Positions 15,415 through 22,750 of a stretch of DNA of 28,434 nucleotides are shown here, piece after piece. The notes under the pieces are model-generated. The model was given only the letters and a program-made list of their open reading frames with translations. It did not search any database and was not told the origin of the DNA. Position 1 is the stretch's first letter. Every line of letters begins with the position of its first letter. The position numbers and the translations under genes are program-made. Origin of the DNA: an uncultured Collinsella sp. Its GTDB lineage: Bacteria; Actinomycetota; Coriobacteriia; Coriobacteriales; Coriobacteriaceae. The stretch is from the NCBI GenBank assembly GCA_937981515.1, contig CALJNY010000333.1, positions 1 through 28,434 of the forward strand, written 5' to 3'.

Positions 15415-15843
15415 CTATTTCTTAGCGTGCTTGCCAGCACCCTTGCTGTCATCGGTGACCGAGATGAGCTGTCGGTCGGCCGCGCCATTGCGACGCGCAC
15501 GGCGGCGTTCCTCGGCATCGCCCGCGTCGGCGGCGGCGCGGTGAGCCTTGTTGACGTTAAAGACCTCGTCGTGCTTGCGCCACGGACCGACGGACTCGCC
15601 AAAGCTCATCTTAAGGCCGGCGATAAAGCCGCCGAGCCAGCCGATCGGCGCAAACTGCACCAGCGGGAACAGCGAAAACACCCAGGTCAGCAGGACGACT
15701 GCCGCCGCGCCTACAAAATTGGCGATCCAGTAGTCGCGTTTGGTGATGACGCGCTTTTCGCACGCCCACTGGCCGCACAAAAAGCCGATGTAGATCGCAA
15801 AGAGAAAGAGCACCAGCGCAAGCACCACGAACGTCCAGCTCAT
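15415..15843 (-). CDS. Small membrane protein of unknown function
   Basis: The 142-residue product has two or three N-terminal hydrophobic segments (TFVVLALVLFLFAIYIGFL; NFVGAAAVVLLTWVFSLFP; a shorter one around GWLGGFIAGL) and a basic cytoplasmic tail (EERRRARRNGAADRQ). The start at 15843 has GAGGAG upstream; the longer frame to 15879 has none and would overlap the preceding gene. No family is recognised. It is tightly packed in the operon between the dehydrogenase-like gene and the HEAT-like gene. Confidence 0.7.
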   Translation of the reverse strand: MSWTFVVLALVLFLFAIYIGFLCGQWACEKRVITKRDYWIANFVGAAAVVLLTWVFSLFPLVQFAPIGWLGGFIAGLKMSFGESVGPWRKHDEVFNVNKAHRAAADAGDAEERRRARRNGAADRQLISVTDDSKGAGKHAKK

Positions 15844-15848
15844 GGTCG

Positions 15849-16928
15849 CTACTCCTCGTGATGGCGGCCGCAGCAGCACTCGTGGCCGTCGTCATGGCCG
15901 TGGCCGCCGCAGCACTCGTGGTCCTCGCCGTGATGGTGGCCACAACCGCACTCGTGGTCGTCGCCGTGCTCGCCGCAACCGCAGCCGTCCTCGTGGGCAC
16001 CATGCTCCTCGGGACGATACTGCGACCAGTCCAGACCGGCGGCGATGGCGTCGGCCTCCTCCTTGTAGAGTACCGTGATGGCCTGGGTGCCCAGCTTGGC
16101 ACCACCGATGGCGTCGAGCATATCGTAGAGCGTAAAGGCCACGTCGGCGCCGGGCAGCGCGAGCTCGCGATCGTCGGCGTAAGCGAGCGCCAGGCGCAGG
16201 TCCTTAATGAAGTGCTCGACCATAAAACCGGGCTTGTAGTCGCCGTCGAGCGCCTTGGGAGCCAGGCTCTCCATGGCGCCGGACTTACCGGTGCCGCCCA
16301 GGATCATCTGGCGGGTCTTCTCCAGGTCAAGGCCGCTCAGCTCGGCAAATGCCATGGCGTCGGCCATGCCGACCATGCAGGCGGCCAGCGACACTTGGTT
16401 GGTAAGCTTGGCAGCCTGGCCCTTGCCGGCGCCGTCGAAGCAGCAGATGTTTGCCGCAAAGGTAGAAAGGATATCGCGGACCGGCGCGATGTCGTTCTCG
16501 GTAGCGCCAACGATAGCCGTGAGCGTTCCGGCGATAGCACCCGACTCGCCGCCGGTGACGGGGCAGTCAAACGCCATGCGACCAGAAACCTGGGCGGCCT
16601 CTGCAATGTCACGGGCGAGCTCGGGCGAGCTCGTAGTGAGGTCGATCAGCACCGCGCCCGGCTTGGTGCACGTGAGCAGACCGTCGCCCGCCAGGTAGAG
16701 CTCCTCGACCTCGGAGGGATAGCCCACCATGGTAAAGACGACGTCGGCGTTCGCCACGGCGTCGGCCGGCGTATCGGCCCAGGCGGCGCCGTGCTCGATA
16801 AGCGCGGCGGCCTTGGACTTGGTGCGGTTGTTGACCGTGACGGGGTAGCCGGCGTCCAGGATGTGGCCGGCGATGGGGGCACCCATGATTCCGGTGCCGA
16901 TGAATGCGACGGAGAGCTTGTTTGCCAT
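15849..16928 (-). CDS. 3-hydroxyisobutyrate dehydrogenase-family enzyme with a His/Cys-rich tail
   Basis: Residues 1-300 form a normal beta-hydroxyacid dehydrogenase: the NAD(P)-binding FIGTGIMGAPIA, the substrate-binding DCPVTGGESGA and the catalytic-Lys motif KLTNQ. Substrates in this family include 3-hydroxyisobutyrate, tartronate semialdehyde and succinic semialdehyde; the real one is unknown. After about residue 306 comes a 53-residue extension with 9 Cys and 13 His, containing three tandem 12-residue repeats (GDDHECGCGHHH, GEDHECCGGHGH, DDGHECCCGRHH). Family members usually end near residue 295. The tail looks like a metal-binding or metal-storing appendage. It is the first gene of a four-gene leftward operon ending with isocitrate dehydrogenase. 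Confidence 0.9.
   Translation of the reverse strand: MANKLSVAFIGTGIMGAPIAGHILDAGYPVTVNNRTKSKAAALIEHGAAWADTPADAVANADVVFTMVGYPSEVEELYLAGDGLLTCTKPGAVLIDLTTSSPELARDIAEAAQVSGRMAFDCPVTGGESGAIAGTLTAIVGATENDIAPVRDILSTFAANICCFDGAGKGQAAKLTNQVSLAACMVGMADAMAFAELSGLDLEKTRQMILGGTGKSGAMESLAPKALDGDYKPGFMVEHFIKDLRLALAYADDRELALPGADVAFTLYDMLDAIGGAKLGTQAITVLYKEEADAIAAGLDWSQYRPEEHGAHEDGCGCGEHGDDHECGCGHHHGEDHECCGGHGHDDGHECCCGRHHEE
15858..15965 (-). repeat. Three 36-bp in-frame repeats coding for a His/Cys tail
   Basis: Three adjacent 36-bp units encode residues 322-333, 334-345 and 346-357 of the dehydrogenase-like protein. The shared pattern is acidic-acidic-x-His-Glu-Cys-x-x-Gly-x-x-His. A fourth, degenerate unit precedes them. 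Exact multiples of 36 bp would allow expansion or contraction without frameshift. Confidence 0.85.
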
Positions 16929-17026
16929 GAAACCTTTCCTTTTGGGTTGGGTGTTGTTACCAGGTTGAATACTCGGTGCCAGCGTTTGGGCTGTGAGTCG
17001 AGGGCGATTACGGACGCAGCGCTTGC

Positions 17027-17980
17027 CTACTGACCGCGCACGCGGCGGGCGATACGGTCGGAAAGCGACGCCTTGTCGGCGCGGTTCTTACCCCAAAACG
17101 CGCAGCCCACCATGCCGGGGCCCACGTGCGAGCCGATGGTGGGACCCACGGAGCCGCGAATGATCGTGACGTCGGCGCAACCCTCCTCCTTGCGGATGGC
17201 GGCTTCGAGCCAGTCACCATCCTTTTCGGCATCGGCCGTCATGATGGCGATGGGCATGGTGCGATCGGGCACGTAGTTCTCGCGGAACGACTTGAGGATG
17301 GACTTGAGCGCCTTCTTGCGGCCGCGGTTGACGCCGATCAGCGACAGCGAGCCGGCCAGGTCGTAGGAGAGCTCGGGCTTGACGTCGAGCTTTGCCGTGA
17401 GCTGCGCCGCCGTGGGAGGAATGCGGCCGCCGGCAGCCAGTGCGTCGAAGCTCTCGAGCGTAAAGTAGCCGTGCACGTAGGTCTTTGCCTCGTTTGCCCA
17501 ATCGACCAGCTGCTTGGCGGTCAGTCCCGCCGAACGCTGGCGCACGGCCTCGAGCGCCAAGAGCGCACCGGTCGCGCAGGGCAGAGCGTTGTCGACCACG
17601 TAGAGCTCAAAGTTGGGATACTCGGCGCGCACGACATCTGCCGCCTGGCACGCGGAGTTGTAGCTCGACGACAGCGCCGAGGTAAAGCACAGGTAGACCG
17701 TGGGCGTGCCCTCTTTGGCGCACTCGGTAAAAAACTCGATATAGCGACCGAGCGACACAGCCGAGGTGGACACGCGGGCACCGGCGCGCATGCGGTCGTA
17801 GAACTCCTTAGGGCTCATGCTCGACCAGATGTCGTCCGTGCGCTCTTCGCCATCGATAATGAAGGGGAAGCCCAAGATATCGACATCGAGGTTCGCGGCG
17901 ACCTCGGGGCTAAAGTCGCAGCAGGTATCGACGACGATGCGGCAACGGTTCGAATGACCGGCGGATGCAGCCTTGTCCAT
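17027..17980 (-). CDS. DegV-family fatty-acid-binding protein
   Basis: The 317-residue product has the DegV pattern: IVVDTCCDFSPEVA at the N-terminus, ARVSTSAVS (the TS-x-x-S loop that contacts the lipid head group), VYLCFTSALSSSYNSA, and a C-terminal domain with GSVGPTIGSHVGPGMVG. DegV (FakB-like) proteins bind fatty acids and can present them to a fatty-acid kinase for phospholipid synthesis. No FakA gene is nearby. The ATG at 17980 has AAGGAG at good spacing. It is a single gene, downstream of the HPF terminator. Confidence 0.9.
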   Translation of the reverse strand: MDKAASAGHSNRCRIVVDTCCDFSPEVAANLDVDILGFPFIIDGEERTDDIWSSMSPKEFYDRMRAGARVSTSAVSLGRYIEFFTECAKEGTPTVYLCFTSALSSSYNSACQAADVVRAEYPNFELYVVDNALPCATGALLALEAVRQRSAGLTAKQLVDWANEAKTYVHGYFTLESFDALAAGGRIPPTAAQLTAKLDVKPELSYDLAGSLSLIGVNRGRKKALKSILKSFRENYVPDRTMPIAIMTADAEKDGDWLEAAIRKEEGCADVTIIRGSVGPTIGSHVGPGMVGCAFWGKNRADKASLSDRIARRVRGQ

Positions 17981-17998
17981 CAAAGCGACTCCTTACGT

Positions 17999-18030
17999 AA
18001 AAAGGCGGCCACCCGCATGGGATGGCCGCC
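17999..18030 (-). terminator. Terminator of hpf
   Basis: GGCGGCCA (18004-18011) pairs with TGGCCGCC (18023-18030), and TTTTT follows on the reverse strand. It lies between hpf and the degV-family gene. Confidence 0.85.
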
Positions 18031-18059
18031 AACCGTTAACTCATGCAAGTTAACGTATT

Positions 18060-18644
18060 TTACTCGTCAAGTGTTTCGATGCGGGGCTTGATGATGCCAT
18101 ATCCACCATTCTTACGGTGATACACCACATTGATGAGACCAGTCGTCGCGTTCTCGAACACGTAGAAGTCGTGGCCCAGCAGATCGGTCTGCACCAGCGC
18201 CTGCTCCTCAGTCATCGGGGTGACATCGATGACCTTCTCGCGGACGAGCAGGTCGTCCTCCTCCTCGGGCAGCAGCAGGTCGGCCAGATCCTCGACGCGC
18301 TCGACCGGTGCGACATCCGCGGCGCTGGCACCGCCCTGGCGGTTGTCCACAACCTTGGTCTTGAACTTGCGCAGCTGGCGGGTGACCTTATCGGCGGAGA
18401 GGTCGATGGCGGCGTACATATCTGCACCGTGCTCGGCAACGCGAATCACCGAACCGCGGGCACGAACCGTAACCTCGACGATTGCCGGGTTGGGGTTCGA
18501 GGGGTTCTTCTCATAGCGAAGTACAACGTCGACCGTCATGGGCTCGATATCGAAAACCTTGAGCGCCTCGCCGATCTTCTCATCCACATGCGCACGCAGA
18601 GCATCGGTTACCGTCGTCTTGCGTCCAGAAACCTTGATATCCAT
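18060..18644 (-). CDS. hpf: Ribosome hibernation promoting factor, long form
   Basis: The 194-residue product has the S30AE N-terminal domain (MDIKVSGRKTTVTDALRAHV, then VEVTVRARGSVIRVAE and DMYAAIDLSADKVTRQL), an acidic linker (LLLPEEEDDLL), and the C-terminal dimerisation domain (DLLGHDFYVFENATTGLINVVYHRKNGGYG). Long HPF drives formation of inactive 100S ribosome dimers in stationary phase. The start at 18644 is preceded by GGAG; a longer frame to 18704 reads through without a ribosome site. It has its own terminator, so it is monocistronic. Confidence 0.95.
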   Translation of the reverse strand: MDIKVSGRKTTVTDALRAHVDEKIGEALKVFDIEPMTVDVVLRYEKNPSNPNPAIVEVTVRARGSVIRVAEHGADMYAAIDLSADKVTRQLRKFKTKVVDNRQGGASAADVAPVERVEDLADLLLPEEEDDLLVREKVIDVTPMTEEQALVQTDLLGHDFYVFENATTGLINVVYHRKNGGYGIIKPRIETLDE

Positions 18645-18861
18645 ACGTGGCTCCAATCTGCCTCGGGGACTTACTGTACTGGCTATGTACCCATTGCCGT
18701 GCATTTAATCACGCGGATTCCTAAAGACCCGAATAACGATTGCTTGATACCGCATACCGAAGTCTCGCACTTTTCTGTGACAAAGTGCGCTATAGGAGGG
18801 GGCCGGCGGCTTTGTATTTGGTCCTGAAAATTAGCTTTGACCTGCTGATTTTATTGGGATG
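18645..18861. other. Gene-free region upstream of hpf
   Basis: It contains an 8-bp hairpin, CGCACTTT (18766-18773) with AAAGTGCG (18782-18789), without a T run. No clear promoter pair was found on the reverse strand, although hpf must be transcribed from here. Confidence 0.5.
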
Positions 18862-18895
18862 AAAAAGCCGGGCTCCCCCATCGGGGAAGCCCGGC
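18862..18895 (-). terminator. Terminator of the solute-binding lipoprotein gene
   Basis: GCCGGGCT with an extended C/G stem (18867-18878) pairs with 18883-18895 around a 3-4 base loop. On the reverse strand it is followed by TTTTT at 18862-18866. Confidence 0.9.
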
Positions 18896-18961
18896 AGTGC
18901 GTGTTGAAACCGTGAAGAGGTGTCCTTTCCAACGTATAGGAGACACCACCCCTAGCAATAA

Positions 18962-19969
18962 CTAGCTATTGAGTTTGTTAATGTCGTCGTCGGTGATGGC
19001 GCCTTCCTGGCTGGACGAGTTGTCCTCGAAGGATGCGGTCTCATTGTTGGAATCGGAGGACTCGCTGCCGGAGGACGTGGTCTCACTGGACTCAGAGTCG
19101 CCCGGCTGCACGTTAGCGCCCGAAACCGTCTTAGTGGTGAGGTCGTAGGGCATCCTGCCATACCAGACGCAGTGGACCGCCTCGAGCGTGCCGTCGGCCG
19201 TAATACCGTCGAGGGCATCGCTCACGGCACGGCACAGTTCGTCATTGGACGAGAGGCCCGCAACACCAAGCGTCGAGGGTGCCTCGAGCGAACCGACATA
19301 GGAGACCTCGCTCATCAGGCGTGCAAGGTAGCCGCCGGCCGTGGAGTCGCAGATCACATAGTCGACCTCGCCGGACTCGAGCGCCTCAAAGCACTCGTTG
19401 ATGTTGGAGTAGGTCTTTTGGTTGGCGGTGATGCTCTGCTTAGCAAGCGCCTCCTGCGAGGCCGAGGACATCTGAACGCCCAGGGTGGACGTGTTAAGGG
19501 TATCGGTGGAAACGCTTAGCGACCCACCATCGCTAGTTTTACCGAACACGGAAGTGGCATCGTACAGACAGGTGCCGAGCGAGCTAATGTCCCCGTCCGT
19601 GGAGTTAATCTCGCCGATAAAGATATCGGCCTTTTTGTCGCCGAGCGCGGAACCTGCCGAAGACGCATCGACAAAGGAGACCTTAAGGCCCATGCGGCTT
19701 GCGAGGGCGCGGGCGGCGTCAACCGCATACCCCGTGAGCTCGCCGTCGGCGTCCTGCATGGCCTGCGGCGCATCGGAAGTATCGAGGGCGACTGTCAGAG
19801 TTCCGGGAGTGACCAGGGCATCATCCGACACCGCCGGCGTGACGGTCTCGTACTCGATCTGGTCGATCGTGGGAGTCGTGAACGTAGACAGCGGGTTGAA
19901 CGCGCATCCGCTCAGGCCCAAAACGGCGATGACCGCTGCGGTCCCAGCACCTAACCGAGCCGCGTGCAT
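18962..19969 (-). CDS. Orphan family-3 solute-binding lipoprotein
   Basis: The 335-residue product starts with a lipoprotein signal (MHAARLGAGTAAVIAVLGLSGC, read as a short basic part, a hydrophobic core and lipobox LSGC with Cys22). It continues with a family-3 extracellular binding fold (GTLTVALDTSDAPQAM; GYAVDAARALASRMGL; ADIFIGEINSTD; VDYVICDSTAGGYL). It ends in a Ser/Glu/Asp/Asn-rich tail of about 50 residues. Such proteins bind amino acids for ABC importers or serve as sensor domains, but no permease or ATPase is near. GAGGGG precedes ATG 19969; ATG 19987 and a much longer frame from 20206 or 20278 are alternatives. The promoter at 20319-20347 leaves about 340 bases before 19969, so the true N-terminus is uncertain. 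Confidence 0.75.
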   Translation of the reverse strand: MHAARLGAGTAAVIAVLGLSGCAFNPLSTFTTPTIDQIEYETVTPAVSDDALVTPGTLTVALDTSDAPQAMQDADGELTGYAVDAARALASRMGLKVSFVDASSAGSALGDKKADIFIGEINSTDGDISSLGTCLYDATSVFGKTSDGGSLSVSTDTLNTSTLGVQMSSASQEALAKQSITANQKTYSNINECFEALESGEVDYVICDSTAGGYLARLMSEVSYVGSLEAPSTLGVAGLSSNDELCRAVSDALDGITADGTLEAVHCVWYGRMPYDLTTKTVSGANVQPGDSESSETTSSGSESSDSNNETASFEDNSSSQEGAITDDDINKLNS

Positions 19970-20318
19970 CAAGCTGCCCCTCACCATGTCCACTACCCTG
20001 CCTTCTGTGTCGTATACGATCCGTGCGTTGCGCGGAATATCAGGTTGTTCCCACCAGCTGACCTGGTATTTGACCCCACACTTGCGCACCGGGGTGTTTG
20101 CTCGGGAGGCCGCAGCCACCTTCACGACTGGCCCGCTCGCCCGCGAGGCGGTATTGCCCCAAAGAAAGTAGAACGGACGGTGCGGCTTACATCTAGGACG
20201 CGCCATGATCGCGCCGCGCGCACGCGGTCGCTTACGTGGATCCCTTTGACCGCGTCTGTCTTGGACTAGGACGGGCATTTCGTCCGTCCGCAACCACAGC
20301 CTGGCAGGAACGTAGCGC

Positions 20319-20347
20319 ATTATAGCTAAGTTCAAGCTAAAGTTTAA
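20319..20347 (-). promoter_or_regulatory. Promoter upstream of the solute-binding lipoprotein
   Basis: On the reverse strand, TTAAAC (20342-20347) and a perfect TATAAT (20319-20324) are 17 bp apart. Transcription would start near 20312, leaving a 5' region of about 340 bases before ATG 19969. The stretch 19988-20312 has no recognised riboswitch or RNA family. It stays open in the same frame as the lipoprotein. Confidence 0.6.
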
Positions 20348-20419
20348 GGTTAGGGGCGTCATTCGCATCGCGAGTACAGATTTCGCAGGTCGGAGCGGGC
20401 TATTCGTGCCCCCATGAAG

Positions 20420-20467
20420 CCCGGAGCTCCCCCACGGGGAGCTCCGGGGCACCCGTCTCAGGGTGCC
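20420..20467. repeat. Two tandem hairpins next to the foldback element
   Basis: CCCGGAGCTCCCC (20420-20432) pairs perfectly with 20436-20448. Directly after it, GGCACCC (20448-20454) pairs with GGGTGCC (20461-20467). Neither has a T run. They abut the foldback element that starts at 20469. Confidence 0.8.
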
Positions 20468-20468
20468 G

Positions 20469-20685
20469 TGTGCAAAAAACGGCAAATATGAGTACTGTTA
20501 CCAATTTAGTAGCAGCGTATTACCGCCTCACGAGCCCTTTTTGAGTTCCGCACAGCCTGCTTGGCGCCAAGATATTCCACATTCGTTTATTATCTCTTCG
20601 CTGAATCCAGATTTTCGGCCCAAGTTTCTTTGTTTTTGCTGTCACTAATCTAGTAACAGTACTCATATTTGCCGTTTTTTGCACA
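20469..20685. repeat. 217-bp foldback element with perfect 33-bp terminal inverted repeats
   Basis: Bases 20469-20501 are exactly complementary to 20653-20685 over 33 positions, starting TGTGCAAAAAACGGC. Beyond that the similarity continues imperfectly for about 10 more bases. The 151-base interior is AT-richer than the flanks and has no convincing gene. The shape is that of a miniature inverted-repeat element. No clear target duplication is visible at the ends. It sits between the 3' end of the AbiEi-like gene and the lipoprotein promoter. Confidence 0.85.
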
Positions 20686-20720
20686 GAGCATATAAACAGA
20701 CCCCCTATAAAGCCATAGTT

Positions 20721-21830
20721 TTACGCTGGCTTGAGCCCAAAGCACGCTCGGAGCGTATTCAGCAGAGCATCTTGCCTCTTTCGACGAGCCTCTACGCGAT
20801 TCTGATATCGCTTACCCATACGCTGGTGGATGCGCCATGCGAGCGCTTCCATCGCTTCCATGTCGCGGAGCATTTCGTTGTTGACCGTCGCGACCTCGAT
20901 TCCCATAGTAATCAAGCCCGTGTTGCGTTTTTCATCATGGATACGTCCCCTCCGGGAGGAATGGCCCAGCTCACCGTTGTATTCCAGGTCAAACTGGGCT
21001 GCTTCCTGATACGCATCGCAAACTGCATGCGGCATCCCCGAGATTGCCTGCGCGCGGTCATCGAACTCGATCTTGTAGTCGGTCTTAAAGGGACCGCAGG
21101 CGAATCCGCCATAGGAAAACGGAAGCGAAAACAGAGCGAGCATGATGCACTCCATGGGCGAGCGCAGATTTTCTGACAGGTAGGGACACAGGCGCAGCAG
21201 CTGTTTGGCCACATTCCCCTTGCATGCCGCGAGGTAATCTACCAGGCAATCGGGTGTCAGCACGGACTCGACCTCAAAGTAACCGACATCTGGCGGCTGG
21301 TCTTTGTCCTTTGCCAATTTGTTCACGACAGGCGAGGTGTAGGGAGGCAGATACTTCCCGCGGTCACTCAGTGAAATCTTAGAGCACAGCTCCTGGGCCA
21401 GGGCAAATGCCTGGATGCAGCCGACCTCGCGCGCGACGGCTACGCAAAGGGCCTCGGGAGATAGACTGTACACCCCCGGTTCCACCTCTAGAATCGAGCC
21501 GGCGGGCAACTCGGAGCATACGGACCAGCTCACGCCAAGAATACGGCGGCGCTGCGCTGCAGACCCTACCAGCAAGCACAAATCCTCTTGCACCTCGCCG
21601 CTTGCGGCCCCAATCCGCACCAAATCGGGAAGATAGATGTCCTCGGTCGAGGGCGACGACGTGCGCAGCACACGGCGCTCTTCATCGGGATTAAGGTCCT
21701 TCCAGCTTATGTAGCCCATCTGCCGGCGCTCGGCGCGCATCATGCGCAGCGCCGAGGCACCCGTCAGAATTACGGAAGCAGCCAGCTGCTCGCTTGCAGG
21801 CTTGCCACGCTGCCCGATCTTTATTGCCAT
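20721..21830 (-). CDS. AbiEi-like protein with C-terminal DUF559/Vsr-type nuclease fold
   Basis: The 369-residue product begins with a region (ILTGASALRMMRAERRQ) like the AbiEi-type start found in many actinobacterial proteins. In the C-terminal half, RSPMECIMLALFSLP (Glu227), then CDAYQEAAQFDLEYNGELGH (Asp272, Glu283, His290) and HDEKRNTGLITMGIEVATV follow the order of DUF559, a PD-(D/E)XK endonuclease-like fold (RSPME, D-x-AY, EYDG-x-H, D-x-x-R, L-x-x-x-G). The exact catalytic set is uncertain. The start at 21830 has AGGGGTGG upstream; an in-frame TTG at 21848 would overlap comF. It follows comF by 11 bases. Its role may be defence or antitoxin-like, but no toxin partner is adjacent. Confidence 0.6.
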   Translation of the reverse strand: MAIKIGQRGKPASEQLAASVILTGASALRMMRAERRQMGYISWKDLNPDEERRVLRTSSPSTEDIYLPDLVRIGAASGEVQEDLCLLVGSAAQRRRILGVSWSVCSELPAGSILEVEPGVYSLSPEALCVAVAREVGCIQAFALAQELCSKISLSDRGKYLPPYTSPVVNKLAKDKDQPPDVGYFEVESVLTPDCLVDYLAACKGNVAKQLLRLCPYLSENLRSPMECIMLALFSLPFSYGGFACGPFKTDYKIEFDDRAQAISGMPHAVCDAYQEAAQFDLEYNGELGHSSRRGRIHDEKRNTGLITMGIEVATVNNEMLRDMEAMEALAWRIHQRMGKRYQNRVEARRKRQDALLNTLRACFGLKPA

Positions 21831-21841
21831 CTGAACCACCC

Positions 21842-22648
21842 CTACCAAACGCGTGCGATAGCAAGGCCATCGACTGCCGCAGCGCCGGCGCGCTTGAGTT
21901 CCGCCGAAGCCGCTGCCATCGTCGCACCCGTGGTGATAACGTCGTCGATAAGCAGCAAGCGGCGGCCGTGCACGTCCTCAACCGTCTCGTACATACCTCG
22001 GGCACGCTCGCGGCGCTCCTCACGACCGAGTTCGCGCTGGTCACCATGCCCGTACTTGACGAGAGCATCGAGCAGGGGAACACCCGACAGCTCGCAAAAT
22101 GGGCGCGCGATGGCCTCCATATGATCAAAACCACGCCGCCGAAACGCTGCCGCCGTCGCAGGCACAAACACCACCGCATCCGCACCGGACAGCACACCTC
22201 CGTAGCGATCGGGCGCTACGACCTGGGCATGCAGGGCGGTGTCGTAGAGCAGCTCCGCCAGATACGGAGCCAGACGTCGCTCGCCCGCATCCTTGTACGC
22301 TTTAATGATGCGCGGCAGCGGATGCGCATAGACGGCGCACGCCAGGCAGCGGTCGAGCGCCTCCGCCATTGCCGAGGACGTGCCCTCGACCGAACACTCA
22401 GTGCACAGCAAATCCCCAAACGGGGCGCCGCATCGGGTGCAGCTATGACACGGGTCGATGAGCGTGAGCGCAGCCAGACAGTCTTGGCAAATAAGCGCAC
22501 CGGCGCGCTCGCAGCCGGCACATCGTGTTGGCGACAATGCCTCGAGCGCCTCGTACGTCGCGCGCTCGGCAAACGGTAGCAATTCGTCCGCAAACGGTAG
22601 GGCACCGGCACTCTGCAGACGGCTCAATATGTTCAGATGGCTCTTCAA
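21842..22648 (-). CDS. comF: ComF-family phosphoribosyltransferase-fold protein
   Basis: The 268-residue product has N-terminal zinc-ribbon cysteines (Cys43, 46, 54, 57, 67, 70, 73, 82, 85), then IIKAYKDAGERRLAPYLA. A C-terminal phosphoribosyltransferase motif, LLLIDDVITTGATM, lies near residue 232, and the core RRRGFDHMEAIARP is the ComF signature. ComF family members (GntX-like) are required for DNA uptake in competent bacteria. The start is a TTG at 22646-22648, preceded by AGGGAGGG, which lies in the arm of a 12-bp hairpin. No ATG fits near the N-terminus. It lies in the order ricT, comF, AbiEi-like. Confidence 0.85.
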   Translation of the reverse strand: MKSHLNILSRLQSAGALPFADELLPFAERATYEALEALSPTRCAGCERAGALICQDCLAALTLIDPCHSCTRCGAPFGDLLCTECSVEGTSSAMAEALDRCLACAVYAHPLPRIIKAYKDAGERRLAPYLAELLYDTALHAQVVAPDRYGGVLSGADAVVFVPATAAAFRRRGFDHMEAIARPFCELSGVPLLDALVKYGHGDQRELGREERRERARGMYETVEDVHGRRLLLIDDVITTGATMAAASAELKRAGAAAVDGLAIARVW

Positions 22649-22651
22649 GAC

Positions 22652-22687
22652 ACAACCCTCCCTACGCTCGATCGCAGGGAGGGTTGT
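22652..22687 (-). promoter_or_regulatory. Hairpin containing the comF ribosome site
   Basis: Arms 22652-22663 and 22676-22687 are perfectly complementary over 12 bp with a 12-base loop. The 3' arm on the reverse strand includes AGGGAGGG, the ribosome site of comF, and ends 3 bases before its TTG start. If folded, it would block translation initiation. Confidence 0.65.
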
Positions 22688-22750
22688 TGATTCGGCGCTA
22701 TGATACCCCGATGCGCTCGGGGCAAGGCAGGTTAAATCCGCTCGCGGGCG

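Noticed and set aside
19988..20318. Riboswitch, T-box or tmRNA in the long leader of the lipoprotein gene
   Set aside because: No conserved core of any known family was found; kept only as an unexplained leader.
20463..20648. 61-codon frame inside the foldback element
   Set aside because: No ribosome site, and part of its sequence is dictated by the inverted repeat arm.
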